Source: a virus
Reading direction: 5' to 3' (one strand)
IMG/VR virus record: IMGVR_UViG_3300042434_000929
Coordinates: 1-25,514 of that record
Length of the DNA stretch: 25,514 bases
Positions within the stretch are counted from its first letter, which is position 1, and every line of letters begins with the position of its first letter. Below, piece after piece: positions 6,669-12,605 of this stretch. The notes beneath the pieces were generated by a model. It did not search any database, was not told where the DNA came from, and saw nothing but the letters and a program-made list of their open reading frames with translations. Both the position numbers and the translations under genes were made by a program.

Positions 6669-7019
6669 CTAGCCCTCCTGATCGTCGAACTCGTTGGCTA
6701 ACCGGTCGGCCTCGACCTCGGCCCGCGCAAGCGCGTACCGCGCCACCAGGTCGCGCCGCACGAGCGGGCACGTGAGCGCCCGGCCGAGCAGCAAGTCGGG
6801 GCTGCCGTCGGTTTCGATCGCGAACGCCACGACGTCCTCGCGCATCTCCACGCGCGGGCCGTAGGCAAAAATTGCCGCAATCGGCTGCGCGGGGTCGCGG
6901 TCGAACATGCAGATGAGCTCGCCCACGCGGACGTCGATGAATTCGTTGCGCGCTTGCTCGCGTCGCACCGCGCGCGCCGTGTGCCGGTAGGCGTCAATCA
7001 AGGCCGGGTCGGTGTGCAT
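6669..7019 (-). CDS. First gene of leftward early operon, unknown function
   Basis: A 116-residue, acidic, soluble protein (starts MHTDPALIDAYRHTARAVRR; ends in the acidic EFDDQEG). ATG at 7019 has AGGAGA about 7 bases upstream, which decides this start over an open extension to 7109 that would run through the promoter and operators. It is the first gene transcribed from the TTGACA promoter at 7057-7085. The middle segment (about residues 40-90) looks like a small alpha/beta domain, but no family is recognised. Confidence 0.6.
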   Translation of the reverse strand: MHTDPALIDAYRHTARAVRREQARNEFIDVRVGELICMFDRDPAQPIAAIFAYGPRVEMREDVVAFAIETDGSPDLLLGRALTCPLVRRDLVARYALARAEVEADRLANEFDDQEG

Positions 7020-7056
7020 CGGGCTCTCCTGCGCCGCGGGGTGCGGCGATGGGGAG

Positions 7057-7085
7057 ATGCTACCGGATGCGGTACCTTGTGTCAA
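7057..7085 (-). promoter_or_regulatory. Leftward early promoter (pL-like)
   Basis: On the minus strand: -35 TTGACA (7085-7080, perfect), spacer of exactly 17 bases, -10 TAGCAT (7062-7057). The spacer contains an operator palindrome, so repressor binding would block RNA polymerase. Transcription would start about 7 bases further on, roughly 30 bases before the first gene of the leftward operon. Confidence 0.8.
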
Positions 7086-7096
7086 CCGCATTCGGT
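7062..7096. promoter_or_regulatory. Left operator pair
   Basis: Two inverted repeats of form ACCG-N4-CGGT: ACCGGATGCGGT at 7062-7073, with one more paired base each side (TACCG/CGGTA), and ACCGCATTCGGT at 7085-7096. Their centres are 23 bases apart. One lies in the pL spacer and the other abuts the -35. The same motif recurs at the divergent repressor/Cro promoters, so these are probably binding sites of the phage repressor and Cro. Confidence 0.8.
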
Positions 7097-7134
7097 AGGT
7101 TGCGCACAAGCGGCTGTAGGACCGTTCCGCGAAC

Positions 7135-7473
7135 CTACTTAGGGTCGAGGCTGGAGAGGTCTTTAGCTACTTGAAGCAGCCGCTTGTAGAGCTCGCGCTC
7201 GGCGTCGTTGGCTTGACGCAGTACGGGAGGGTTGCTGGGGTTCATCCCCGGCACTAGGAGTTGCCACGGATCGACCTGAAACGCCACCGCGATTTGGTCG
7301 ATGACGTCCAATCCGACCGACGTCCGCTGCTCTTTCAGCCGCGTCGCCGTCCCCGGCCCGAAGTGGCAGTCGGCCGCCAACCGGGTCAGGTTCTCCTTCC
7401 CGTACCTCGCCACCATCAGCGCCCGGACGTTCTGCCACAGGACTGCTTTGAGGGTTGTGCGGGGCACGGGCAA
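7135..7473 (-). CDS. CI-type phage repressor (XRE-family HTH)
   Basis: A 112-residue protein with an N-terminal helix-turn-helix, LTRLAADCHFGPGTATRLKE (about residues 29-48), followed by SVGLDVIDQIAVAFQVDPWQLL, the usual helix 4-5 of XRE repressors. The C-terminal 35 residues are a short helical tail, with no S24/LexA autocleavage domain, so it is a small repressor type that RecA-triggered self-cleavage would not inactivate. The start is TTG at 7473 or GTG at 7467, neither with a Shine-Dalgarno; the promoter at 7483-7510 places transcription start only a few bases before, so the mRNA may be leaderless, as for lambda cI. Faces the Cro-type gene. Confidence 0.85.
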   Translation of the reverse strand: MPVPRTTLKAVLWQNVRALMVARYGKENLTRLAADCHFGPGTATRLKEQRTSVGLDVIDQIAVAFQVDPWQLLVPGMNPSNPPVLRQANDAERELYKRLLQVAKDLSSLDPK

Positions 7474-7482
7474 AGCGTACGC

Positions 7483-7510
7483 GATTTAGGGCACCGAATC
7501 TGGTAGACAA
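7483..7510 (-). promoter_or_regulatory. Promoter of the repressor gene (pRM-like)
   Basis: On the minus strand: -35 TTGTCT (7510-7505), a 16-base spacer containing an operator, -10 TAAATC (7488-7483). Its -35 overlaps the -35 of the rightward promoter base for base on the other strand, so the two promoters should compete for polymerase. Confidence 0.6.
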
Positions 7511-7527
7511 AGGACACCGGATGCGGT
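7493..7527. promoter_or_regulatory. Right operator pair
   Basis: ACCGAATCTGGT at 7493-7504 (one mismatch in the palindrome) lies in the spacer of the repressor promoter, and ACCGGATGCGGT at 7516-7527 lies in the spacer of the rightward promoter. Centre spacing is 23 bases, the same as the left pair. The better palindrome sits at the lytic promoter and the weaker one at the repressor's own promoter, which would fit repression of lytic genes first and autorepression later. Confidence 0.8.
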
Positions 7528-7532
7528 AGATT
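7504..7532 (+). promoter_or_regulatory. Rightward early promoter (pR-like)
   Basis: -35 TAGACA (7504-7509), exact 17-base spacer, -10 TAGATT (7527-7532). Expected transcription start is near 7539-7540, one or two bases before the Cro ATG at 7541, which implies a leaderless mRNA. An operator occupies the spacer. Confidence 0.75.
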
Positions 7533-7540
7533 GTGCGCCC

Positions 7541-7732
7541 ATGGACACTTTGCAAGTCATCGCCGCGGTCAAGGGGTGCTCGGAGGCGCAGTTGCGCGAT
7601 CTCGAGCAGGCAACCGGCGTGCCCCATCCGACGCTGGCGAAGATCAAGTACGGCGTCACGACGGACCCACGCTCGTCGACGGTGGACGCGCTGCGGCGGC
7701 ACTTCGAGCGGCAAGCCCGCGAGTCCGCCTGA
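7541..7732 (+). CDS. Cro-type HTH regulator
   Basis: A 63-residue protein with the helix-turn-helix AQLRDLEQATGVPHPTLAKI (about residues 16-35), followed by a short helix (STVDALRRHFERQA). Size, divergence from the repressor and position as the first gene from the rightward promoter fit a Cro protein that turns down the repressor and early promoters. There is no Shine-Dalgarno before the ATG; the promoter places the transcript start at about the start codon. The stop overlaps the next ATG by one base (TGATG). Confidence 0.82.
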   Translation: MDTLQVIAAVKGCSEAQLRDLEQATGVPHPTLAKIKYGVTTDPRSSTVDALRRHFERQARESA

Positions 7733-7824
7733 TGGACCGCAGCGACCCGCGTTGGCCCTTCGGCCGCCTCCCGCACCCGGTTCCCGTGCCGCCGCCTGCG
7801 GACGACGCGCCGTGGCTCGGCTGA
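7732..7824 (+). CDS. 30-residue Pro-rich mini-ORF
   Basis: ATG at 7732 overlaps the Cro stop. The peptide is Pro-rich (HPVPVPPPADDAPWLG) with no recognisable fold. It bridges the gap between cro and the next gene, whose GTG at 7812 lies inside it, so it probably serves translational coupling; whether the peptide has a role cannot be told. Confidence 0.4.
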   Translation: MDRSDPRWPFGRLPHPVPVPPPADDAPWLG

Positions 7825-8168
7825 CCGGCATTCTGGCCGCAGATCCGGAGGCGCTGGCGGCGCATCGTCGGCAGCCGCGCGGGTCGCGGCACTGGCTCCT
7901 GTCGGGCGGCGATCGCACGGATCGCGAGTGGCGAGACATCGCGCTCGGCGAGCGTCACCGCGCGCGGCTGGCGCAGTGGCTGCAGGACACGGGCGGCGTT
8001 GGACTGCCGCCGGCGGGTGCGCCGGTCGTGGTGGTCTGCGGCGCGCTGGCGGGTGAGCGCGGGAAGGTCGTGCGCACGAGCGGACACCAGGTCCGCGTGC
8101 GGCTGCTCGACGGCCGGGAGGTTCGGCCGCTGCGCGAATTCGTGCGATTCGATGGAGAGACGCGATGA
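7812..8168 (+). CDS. Early protein with KOW-like C-terminal motif
   Basis: A 118-residue protein from a GTG start that overlaps the preceding mini-ORF. The N-terminal half is basic and Arg-rich (HRRQPRGSRHWLLSGGDRTD). The C-terminal half has VVCGALAGERGKVVRTSGHQ followed by VRVRLLDGREVRPLREFVRF. This small beta-barrel pattern, with G-x-x-G and alternating hydrophobics, resembles the KOW motif of NusG and ribosomal proteins. Given its place right after cro, where lambdoid phages keep antiterminators, a transcription or RNA role is possible, but this is a guess from motif and position. The stop overlaps the next ATG (ATGA). Confidence 0.55.
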   Translation: MARLTGILAADPEALAAHRRQPRGSRHWLLSGGDRTDREWRDIALGERHRARLAQWLQDTGGVGLPPAGAPVVVVCGALAGERGKVVRTSGHQVRVRLLDGREVRPLREFVRFDGETR

Positions 8169-8359
8169 CGCAGACGCAGATGGTGCTCGACGCATTGCGC
8201 GCCGGCCGCGCGATCACGCCGCTGGAGGCGCTGCACGAGTTCGGATGCTTCCGGCTGGCGAGCCGCGTGCTTGAGCTTAGGCAGATGGGGCATCCCATCG
8301 TGGTCGAGAAGATTAAGACGCCGACGGGGAAGCACGTCGCGCGGTATCGGATGGGCTGA
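8165..8359 (+). CDS. Small winged-helix protein (HTH_39 type)
   Basis: A 64-residue protein: TQTQMVLDALRAGRAITPLE, then ALHEFGCFRLASRVLELRQMGH and a beta hairpin VEKIKTPTGKHVARYRM. This is the compact winged helix-turn-helix common in phages of proteobacteria, in which helix 2-3 carries the EALxxFGCFRLASRV pattern. It probably binds DNA or acts as a replication/transcription accessory; the partner is unknown. It is the last gene before the non-coding structured region. Confidence 0.8.
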   Translation: MTQTQMVLDALRAGRAITPLEALHEFGCFRLASRVLELRQMGHPIVVEKIKTPTGKHVARYRMG

Positions 8360-8394
8360 ACGACTAATGCGGCACTCCGGGCCGTAACGAAGAG

Positions 8395-8549
8395 CGCTGC
8401 TGCCTCGCTGCGCGGAAGGAAAGGGCAGACATCCAACCGAGATGCAATCGGTACGCGGACTAGGGCCGCGCGGTGGTCGGACCTGCAAGCCGGTGATTGC
8501 AGGATGCCCGCAAGGGCGGTGGAAGGGCTTTTCTACCCGTGGGGGGTAG
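8395..8549 (+). ncRNA. Candidate structured non-coding RNA / cis element
   Basis: The only sizeable gap in the rightward early operon (8360-8607). It contains six successive possible hairpins: CTGCC/GGCAG (8400-8404/8424-8428), ACCGA/TCGGT (8436-8440/8448-8452, 7-base loop), CGCGG/CCGCG (8454-8458/8466-8470, 7-base loop), CCTGCAA/TTGCAGG (8482-8488/8497-8503), GCCC-GCAA-GGGC (8506-8517, GNRA tetraloop) and CTACCC/GGGTAG (8533-8538/8544-8549). It does not fit a tRNA (no proper anticodon or T arm), and I recognise no known riboswitch. It could be a phage regulatory RNA, a leader of the methyltransferase gene, an antitermination site or a replication origin. Confidence 0.4.
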
Positions 8550-8607
8550 GGGGGTCTTTGGGTGGAAGTACACGCGCAACACGCACACACAAGGGATTTA
8601 GCCCCGA

Positions 8608-9759
8608 ATGCAAGTTCACCCGGTAGCAAACATTTTCCCGAGAATGGCGGCGGCCGAATTTGCCGAACTAGTCGCGGACATTTCTGCAAACGGCCAGCGC
8701 GAGCTGGTTTGGACGCACAACGGTCTGCTTATTGACGGCCGGCACCGCTGGGACGCCTGCGAGCAATTGGGCATTCCGTGCCATTCGCGCGAGTACGACG
8801 GCTACGACGTTCTAGGCTTCGTGGTGTCGCTGAACCTGCGACGGCGGCACTTGAGCGACGACCAGCGCGCCATCGTGGCGGCAAACATTGCAACCCTTCC
8901 GCATGGGATTCGGGCCGATCGTGTAGAGGCGCAAATTGCGCCTGTAACGCAGCGAGAAGCGGCCGAACTGCTGAACGTAGACAGGCGGGCGGTGCAGCGC
9001 GCGAAAGTGGTGATTGACGGCGGAGCGCCGGAATTGCTGCAGGCGGTTCAGGCGGGTCGCGTGAGCGTGTCCGCTGCCGCTGACGTTGCCGAACTGCCGA
9101 AGGCCGAGCAAGTCGAGATCGTGGCGCGCGGAGAGTCGGAAATTCTTGCGGCAGCGAAAGAAATCCGCGCCAAAAAGGCCGAGGGGCGCCGCGCTGAACG
9201 TGTTGCGAAAATCGTCGAGATTAGTGCGGGCGACAGGCCACTGGACATGGCGGCTAAGTTCCCGGTGATCTACTGCGATCCGCCGTGGCGTTATGAGTAT
9301 ATAGAAACCGAGAGCCGCGCTATTGAGAACCAGTACCCGACGATGGAACTGGACGCGATTTGCGCGCTGCCGGTTGGCGAGATTGCGACGGACGACTGCG
9401 TGCTGTTTATGTGGGCGACAAGTCCGAAGCTTGGAGAGGCGTTCAAAGTGCTTGACGCCTGGGGCTTTGATTATCGGACGTGCGCGGTATGGGACAAGGA
9501 AGTGATTGGCATGGGCTATTACTTCCGCCAGCAGCACGAACTGCTGCTAGTTGCGACTAAAGGCTCCCCTGTTACGCCGCTTCCGGCAAATCGGCCTTCG
9601 TCGGTTGTTCGTAGCCGGCGCGAGGCGCACAGCAAAAAGCCAGAAGCGTTCTACGAACTGATCGAACAAATGTACGGGGATCTCCCGCGCGTTGAATTGT
9701 TCTGTCGCTCGCCGCGTCCGGGGTGGGCCGTGTGGGGCAATCAAGCGGAGGCGGCATGA
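8608..9759 (+). CDS. ParB-like domain fused to MT-A70-type adenine methyltransferase
   Basis: A 383-residue fusion. Residues about 3-65 are a ParB/sulfiredoxin-like domain (VHPVANIFPRM, then LIDGRHRWDACEQLG). Residues about 110-140 look like a helix-turn-helix (QREAAELLNVDRRAVQRAK). From about 215 it is an MT-A70 family methyltransferase, FPVIYCDPPWRYE with DPPW at 224-227, continuing with CVLFMWATSPKL and ending ELFCRSPRPGWAVWGNQ. It would methylate adenine N6 in DNA, with the ParB/HTH part likely giving sequence recognition. Phages use such enzymes to evade restriction or regulate their DNA. The gene is visibly more A/T-rich than its neighbours, suggesting transfer. The stop overlaps the next ATG (ATGA). 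Confidence 0.88.
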   Translation: MQVHPVANIFPRMAAAEFAELVADISANGQRELVWTHNGLLIDGRHRWDACEQLGIPCHSREYDGYDVLGFVVSLNLRRRHLSDDQRAIVAANIATLPHGIRADRVEAQIAPVTQREAAELLNVDRRAVQRAKVVIDGGAPELLQAVQAGRVSVSAAADVAELPKAEQVEIVARGESEILAAAKEIRAKKAEGRRAERVAKIVEISAGDRPLDMAAKFPVIYCDPPWRYEYIETESRAIENQYPTMELDAICALPVGEIATDDCVLFMWATSPKLGEAFKVLDAWGFDYRTCAVWDKEVIGMGYYFRQQHELLLVATKGSPVTPLPANRPSSVVRSRREAHSKKPEAFYELIEQMYGDLPRVELFCRSPRPGWAVWGNQAEAA

Positions 9760-10271
9760 CCGTTCACAGCTTCCGCCGCTCGCTGGCCGTGTCTGCCGAG
9801 CAGGCGGACAACCCGATATGGGACCAGGTGTACAAAAAAGCGTTTCCTACGCTGGCGGCGACGGTGTGCGCTCGCGCCGACGGGTGGGCGCAGCGCGGGG
9901 GTATTGACCGCGTGCTGATCCTGGCTTCCGGCAAGTCGTTGCATGTCGATGAAAAGGTGCGCGAGACAGATTACGGAGACGTGTTGCTTGAGTACTGGTC
10001 GGACGTCGACCGCCGCGTGCCTGGCTGGGTCGCAAAAGACTTAGCTTGCGATTACATCGCTTATGCCGTGTTGCCGTCGAAAATTTGTTACCTGCTGCCT
10101 TTCCACGCGCTGCGGTTCGCGTGGCGGGAAAACCGCCACGATTGGACGAAGCGACATAGGCGCGTTGAGGCGGATAACGGGAATTACATGACGGTTAGTG
10201 TCGCGGTGCCAACGGCGGAATTGTTTGACGCAATGCGCGACGCGATGAGCGTCACATGGGGGGCCGCGTGA
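9756..10271 (+). CDS. Conserved phage protein, possible PD-(D/E)XK-like nuclease
   Basis: A 171-residue soluble protein (MTVHSFRRSLAVSAEQADNP). The middle part, VLILASGKSLHVDEKVR, then DVLLEYWSD, then WVAKDLACDYIAYAVLP and YLLPFHALRFAWREN, has the beta-strand, acidic residue and E-x-K order seen in PD-(D/E)XK enzymes. I have seen similar phage proteins only as hypotheticals. The ATG at 9756 overlaps the methyltransferase stop, so the pair may work together, for example as modification plus nuclease. Nuclease activity is inference from pattern only. Confidence 0.55.
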   Translation: MTVHSFRRSLAVSAEQADNPIWDQVYKKAFPTLAATVCARADGWAQRGGIDRVLILASGKSLHVDEKVRETDYGDVLLEYWSDVDRRVPGWVAKDLACDYIAYAVLPSKICYLLPFHALRFAWRENRHDWTKRHRRVEADNGNYMTVSVAVPTAELFDAMRDAMSVTWGAA

Positions 10272-10720
10272 AACTGCCAACTAAATCCGGCGACTACCAG
10301 ATGCCCCCGGCGGTGATCGATTCCTACCGGCTGCTGTACCCGTCTGCCGACTATGAATTCGCGCAGATGGTGATCTGGCTAGAGACGAACCCCGCACGTC
10401 GGCCCGCAAGCCCGAAGTCCGCGCCAAAGTTCGTGGCTAACTGGTTCAAACGGGTGCCGCGCCTTTCGCCGCAGGCGGACGCCCGCCAAGCGACGCTCGC
10501 GGCGTTGACTGGGAGTGCGAATGTCATCGACTTGCGAGCCGCTGCCGGCGGCATGGGTGGAGCGCATCTTCGAGCGGATGACCGCCGCGTACGGGGTGCA
10601 GAAGATGTCAGCGATGTGGACTGGCGTGAATCCGGAGCAGGTCAAGGCGACCTGGGCGGGTGCGCTTGGTCGGTTCCCGCGCGACGTATTGGCCGAGGCG
10701 GTGCGGGCGATGCCGGCTGA
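10268..10720 (+). CDS. Phage replication-type protein with long out-of-frame 3' overlap
   Basis: The GTG at 10268 overlaps the preceding stop (GTGA); an ATG at 10256 is in frame. Residues 1-85 (KLPTKSGDYQMPPAVIDSYR, then MVIWLETNPARRP and PKFVANWFKRVPR) carry the W-L-x-x-N-P-x-R...F-V-x-x-W pattern found at the ends of phage replication initiator proteins. After about residue 90 the frame continues as Gly/Arg-rich low-complexity sequence that overlaps the next gene by 200 bases out of frame. The tail therefore looks like a by-product, and the natural protein may have ended near VIDL before a frameshift. The 85-residue head is the trustworthy part. Confidence 0.55.
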   Translation: MKLPTKSGDYQMPPAVIDSYRLLYPSADYEFAQMVIWLETNPARRPASPKSAPKFVANWFKRVPRLSPQADARQATLAALTGSANVIDLRAAAGGMGGAHLRADDRRVRGAEDVSDVDWRESGAGQGDLGGCAWSVPARRIGRGGAGDAG

Positions 10721-10913
10721 GTGTGGCGCGTGGCCGCCGACGCTGCCGGAATTCGTGCGGCTGGTGGAGTCGAAGGTGCCTGCGCCGGAACATCGGCGAG
10801 CACTGCCGGTTCCGCGGCGCACGCCGGAGGAGATTGCGCGCGGTGCCGAGCAGTTGGCGCGCATCCGGGCCATGCTGGCCGGGGCCGTCAAGCGCATGCC
10901 GGAGCAGGCATGA
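10521..10913 (+). CDS. Helicase-loader-like replication protein
   Basis: A 130-residue protein: AAWVERIFERMTAAYGVQKM, then WTGVNPEQVKATWAGALGRF and AMPAECGAWPPTLPEFVRLV. This arrangement (helix, W-x-G, V-K-x-x-W, then PPTLPEF) is shared with small phage replication proteins thought to load the host DnaB helicase, analogous to lambda P. The ATG at 10521 has GGGAG six bases upstream and is preferred to the GTG at 10515. Together with the overlapping upstream gene it would form the replication module. The C-terminal 35 residues are basic and Ala/Arg-rich. Confidence 0.7.
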   Translation: MSSTCEPLPAAWVERIFERMTAAYGVQKMSAMWTGVNPEQVKATWAGALGRFPRDVLAEAVRAMPAECGAWPPTLPEFVRLVESKVPAPEHRRALPVPRRTPEEIARGAEQLARIRAMLAGAVKRMPEQA

Positions 10914-10984
10914 CCGGCCGCTACCACGAGCCGATGCGCGATACGGAAGGGCGGGTGTACGAATTCAGCGGGGGGCGGCGATGA
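10910..10984 (+). CDS. 24-residue mini-ORF
   Basis: ATG at 10910 overlaps the upstream stop (ATGA) and its own stop overlaps the next ATG (ATGA at 10981-10984). The peptide is MTGRYHEPMRDTEGRVYEFS plus GGRR. No family is recognised. The double overlap suggests it is translated. Confidence 0.4.
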   Translation: MTGRYHEPMRDTEGRVYEFSGGRR

Positions 10985-11205
10985 GCGACAGGCAGTGCGC
11001 AAACTGCATGTTTTTCGATCTAGTGTCGTGGGAAGCAAGAAACGAAGGCGACAGCGGTGAGTGCCGCCGATTGGCTCCGCGGATGCCGGCCTACTGGAGG
11101 CCGGAATTGAAATCCGATCCTTGGGGAGAGTGGCCGGTCGTTTTAGTGGACAGTTGGTGCGGCGAATTCAAAAAACGCTGGCCTGGCAATGACGGTGCGA
11201 CATGA
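10981..11205 (+). CDS. Cys-rich phage protein with CxxC metal-binding pattern
   Basis: A 74-residue protein with four conserved cysteines: CANC (C6, C9), GECRRLAPRMP (C27) and DSWCGEF (C60). The layout C-x2-C-x17-C-x32-C, with WP before and GE/F after the last Cys, is one I recognise from small phage and bacterial proteins annotated as hypothetical. It should bind zinc or an iron-sulphur cluster. The ATG at 10981 overlaps the preceding stop and the gene ends by ATGA overlap. Function unknown; more A/T-rich than the genes before it. Confidence 0.65.
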   Translation: MSDRQCANCMFFDLVSWEARNEGDSGECRRLAPRMPAYWRPELKSDPWGEWPVVLVDSWCGEFKKRWPGNDGAT

Positions 11206-11441
11206 ACGAGGACGAAGCTGGCGCAGAAGCCGGAATTTCAATCGTGGCGCGCATGCTTGCATCCGGGCTGTCCGTGCGCATTACGCAAGACCGGCTGACG
11301 CCGGAAATGTGCTACGCGCTGTTTGAGGCAATGGCCCGGCGCGTCGAGTCCCACGCATGGCACGATTTTCTGCGCCGCGCGCTAGACGAGACGCTGGACC
11401 GCATGTTGGTTGCTATACCGACGAAGGGCGACGACGCATGA
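11202..11441 (+). CDS. Hypothetical protein, 79 residues
   Basis: A soluble, mostly helical, acidic protein (MNEDEAGAEAGISIVARMLA, then LTPEMCYALFEAMARRVESH). No motif or membrane span stands out. Overlaps both neighbours by four bases (ATGA), so it is part of the coupled early operon. Confidence 0.55.
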   Translation: MNEDEAGAEAGISIVARMLASGLSVRITQDRLTPEMCYALFEAMARRVESHAWHDFLRRALDETLDRMLVAIPTKGDDA

Positions 11442-11599
11442 CCTGCCGCACCTGCCGCCACGCGCGCCAGGACGACGCATCCGCCGCGCTGCTGTGCGCC
11501 GAGCCGCGCACGCTGCGGTGGTGGGGGCGGGCGAAGGTGGCGGTGCAATTGGCGATGGATCGGTGCCGCGGCGATTGGCATCAGGAGCGGCGGGGATGA
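11438..11599 (+). CDS. Small Cys-rich protein, 53 residues
   Basis: Begins MTCRTCRHARQDD with C3-x2-C6, then LLCAEP (C21) and MDRCRGDWH (C44), giving a four-Cys set like that of the gene two places upstream but in a different fold context. Probably a zinc-ribbon-type protein. ATGA overlaps on both sides. The ATG at 11438 is chosen because the upstream in-frame extension runs inside the previous gene. Confidence 0.6.
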   Translation: MTCRTCRHARQDDASAALLCAEPRTLRWWGRAKVAVQLAMDRCRGDWHQERRG

Positions 11600-12303
11600 G
11601 TAGGGTTGAGCGTATCGGCGACGCTACGCTTTATCTTGGCGATTGCCTTGAAATATTACCGACGCTGCCAAAGGTGGACGCGGTAATTACTGATCCGCCG
11701 TATGGATTAAACGTAGCGGTTAATAAGTCAAACGAGGTTATTGTCGGGGACGAATCCACGGCAATTCGCGATGCTGTTTTTGCTGCAGTTCGCGCGGACG
11801 CGGGCGTTTGGTTCGGGTCTCCAAAGTGTCCGAAACCTAGCGGCGTTCACATCACGCTGGTTTGGGACAAAGGGTCTCACGTCGGGATGGGCGATTTGGC
11901 ATTCCCTTGGAAATTGACACATGAGGAGATATACATTACGGGAGACAAGTCAAAGTGGGTTGGAAAGCGGCAGGAATCCGTTCTTCGTGATCCAGCGCTA
12001 TTTCAAAATCTTCCGGCCGCTAATATTGCGCGTGGCGAACAGTTGCAGCATCCGACGCAAAAGCCGGTGGCGCTGATGGTCCGCATTATGCTGAAGCTTG
12101 ACGCAAGCGTAATTCTTGATCCATTCATGGGCAGCGGTACGACTGGCGTTGCTTGTGCGCAAATGGGCCGCAAGTTCATCGGCATCGAGCGCGAGCCAAA
12201 ATACTTCGACATCGCTTGCCGACGGATTGAGGACGCCTACCGGCAGGCGCCGCTGATCCCGCACGAGCCGCCAAAGCCTGAGCAGCACGGGCTAAATCTA
12301 TGA
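11596..12303 (+). CDS. Beta-class DNA methyltransferase (DPPY; N6-adenine or N4-cytosine)
   Basis: A 235-residue enzyme with catalytic motif IV DPPY at residues 33-36 (VDAVITDPPYGLNV), then HPTQKP (152-157) and motif I DPFMGSGTTG (175-184) followed by FIGIEREPKYFDIACRR. Motif IV before motif I is the beta-class order of stand-alone phage and cell-cycle type methyltransferases. It transfers a methyl group from S-adenosylmethionine to an adenine or cytosine amino group. It is short, so the target-recognition part between residues 40 and 150 is small. It is clearly more A/T-rich than the flanking genes. A second, unrelated methyltransferase lies at 8608-9759, so the phage probably carries two methylation specificities. 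Confidence 0.9.
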   Translation: MSRVERIGDATLYLGDCLEILPTLPKVDAVITDPPYGLNVAVNKSNEVIVGDESTAIRDAVFAAVRADAGVWFGSPKCPKPSGVHITLVWDKGSHVGMGDLAFPWKLTHEEIYITGDKSKWVGKRQESVLRDPALFQNLPAANIARGEQLQHPTQKPVALMVRIMLKLDASVILDPFMGSGTTGVACAQMGRKFIGIEREPKYFDIACRRIEDAYRQAPLIPHEPPKPEQHGLNL

Positions 12304-12605
12304 CGCCCACCGCACGCAGCCTCGCCTACCTGCGCGAGCAGGGCTGGCACGCGGAGGTCGTCGAGCGCAACGAGCGTACGCCGCACAAGACGTGGAAGGT
12401 CGATTTGTTTGGCTTCGCCGACGTCCTGGCAATTCGGGCGGGCGAACGTTTGCTTGTGCAGGCGACAGACGACACGAGCGTCAGCAAGAGGGTGCGCAAG
12501 GTCGCCGACTCGCCGTTGGTCGGCCTGGTGCGCGAGGCTGGGTTCCGGATCGAGGTGTGGGGCTGGCGCCGCGACGGCCGGCTGCGCGTGGTGGATCTGT
12601 CATGA
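12300..12605 (+). CDS. PD-(D/E)XK-like small nuclease/resolvase-like protein
   Basis: A 101-residue protein starting MTPTARSLAYLREQGWHAEV. It has the order E22 ... VDLFGFADVLAI (D35, D41) ... LLVQATDD (Q54-x-T), then a helix with KRVRKVADSP and an ending VWGWRRDGRLRVVDL. This follows the VRR-NUC/Hjc-like nuclease layout, with Gln in the E-x-K position. Related phage proteins are often annotated as Holliday junction resolvase-like or hypothetical. It overlaps the methyltransferase (ATGA) and the HNH gene. Activity is uncertain because of the Q54 substitution. Confidence 0.6.
   Translation: MTPTARSLAYLREQGWHAEVVERNERTPHKTWKVDLFGFADVLAIRAGERLLVQATDDTSVSKRVRKVADSPLVGLVREAGFRIEVWGWRRDGRLRVVDLS

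Noticed and set aside
8436-8470. tRNA-like arms (two 5-bp stems with 7-base loops)
   Set aside because: The loops lack U33 and a T-arm consensus, and the order and spacing of arms do not make a cloverleaf.
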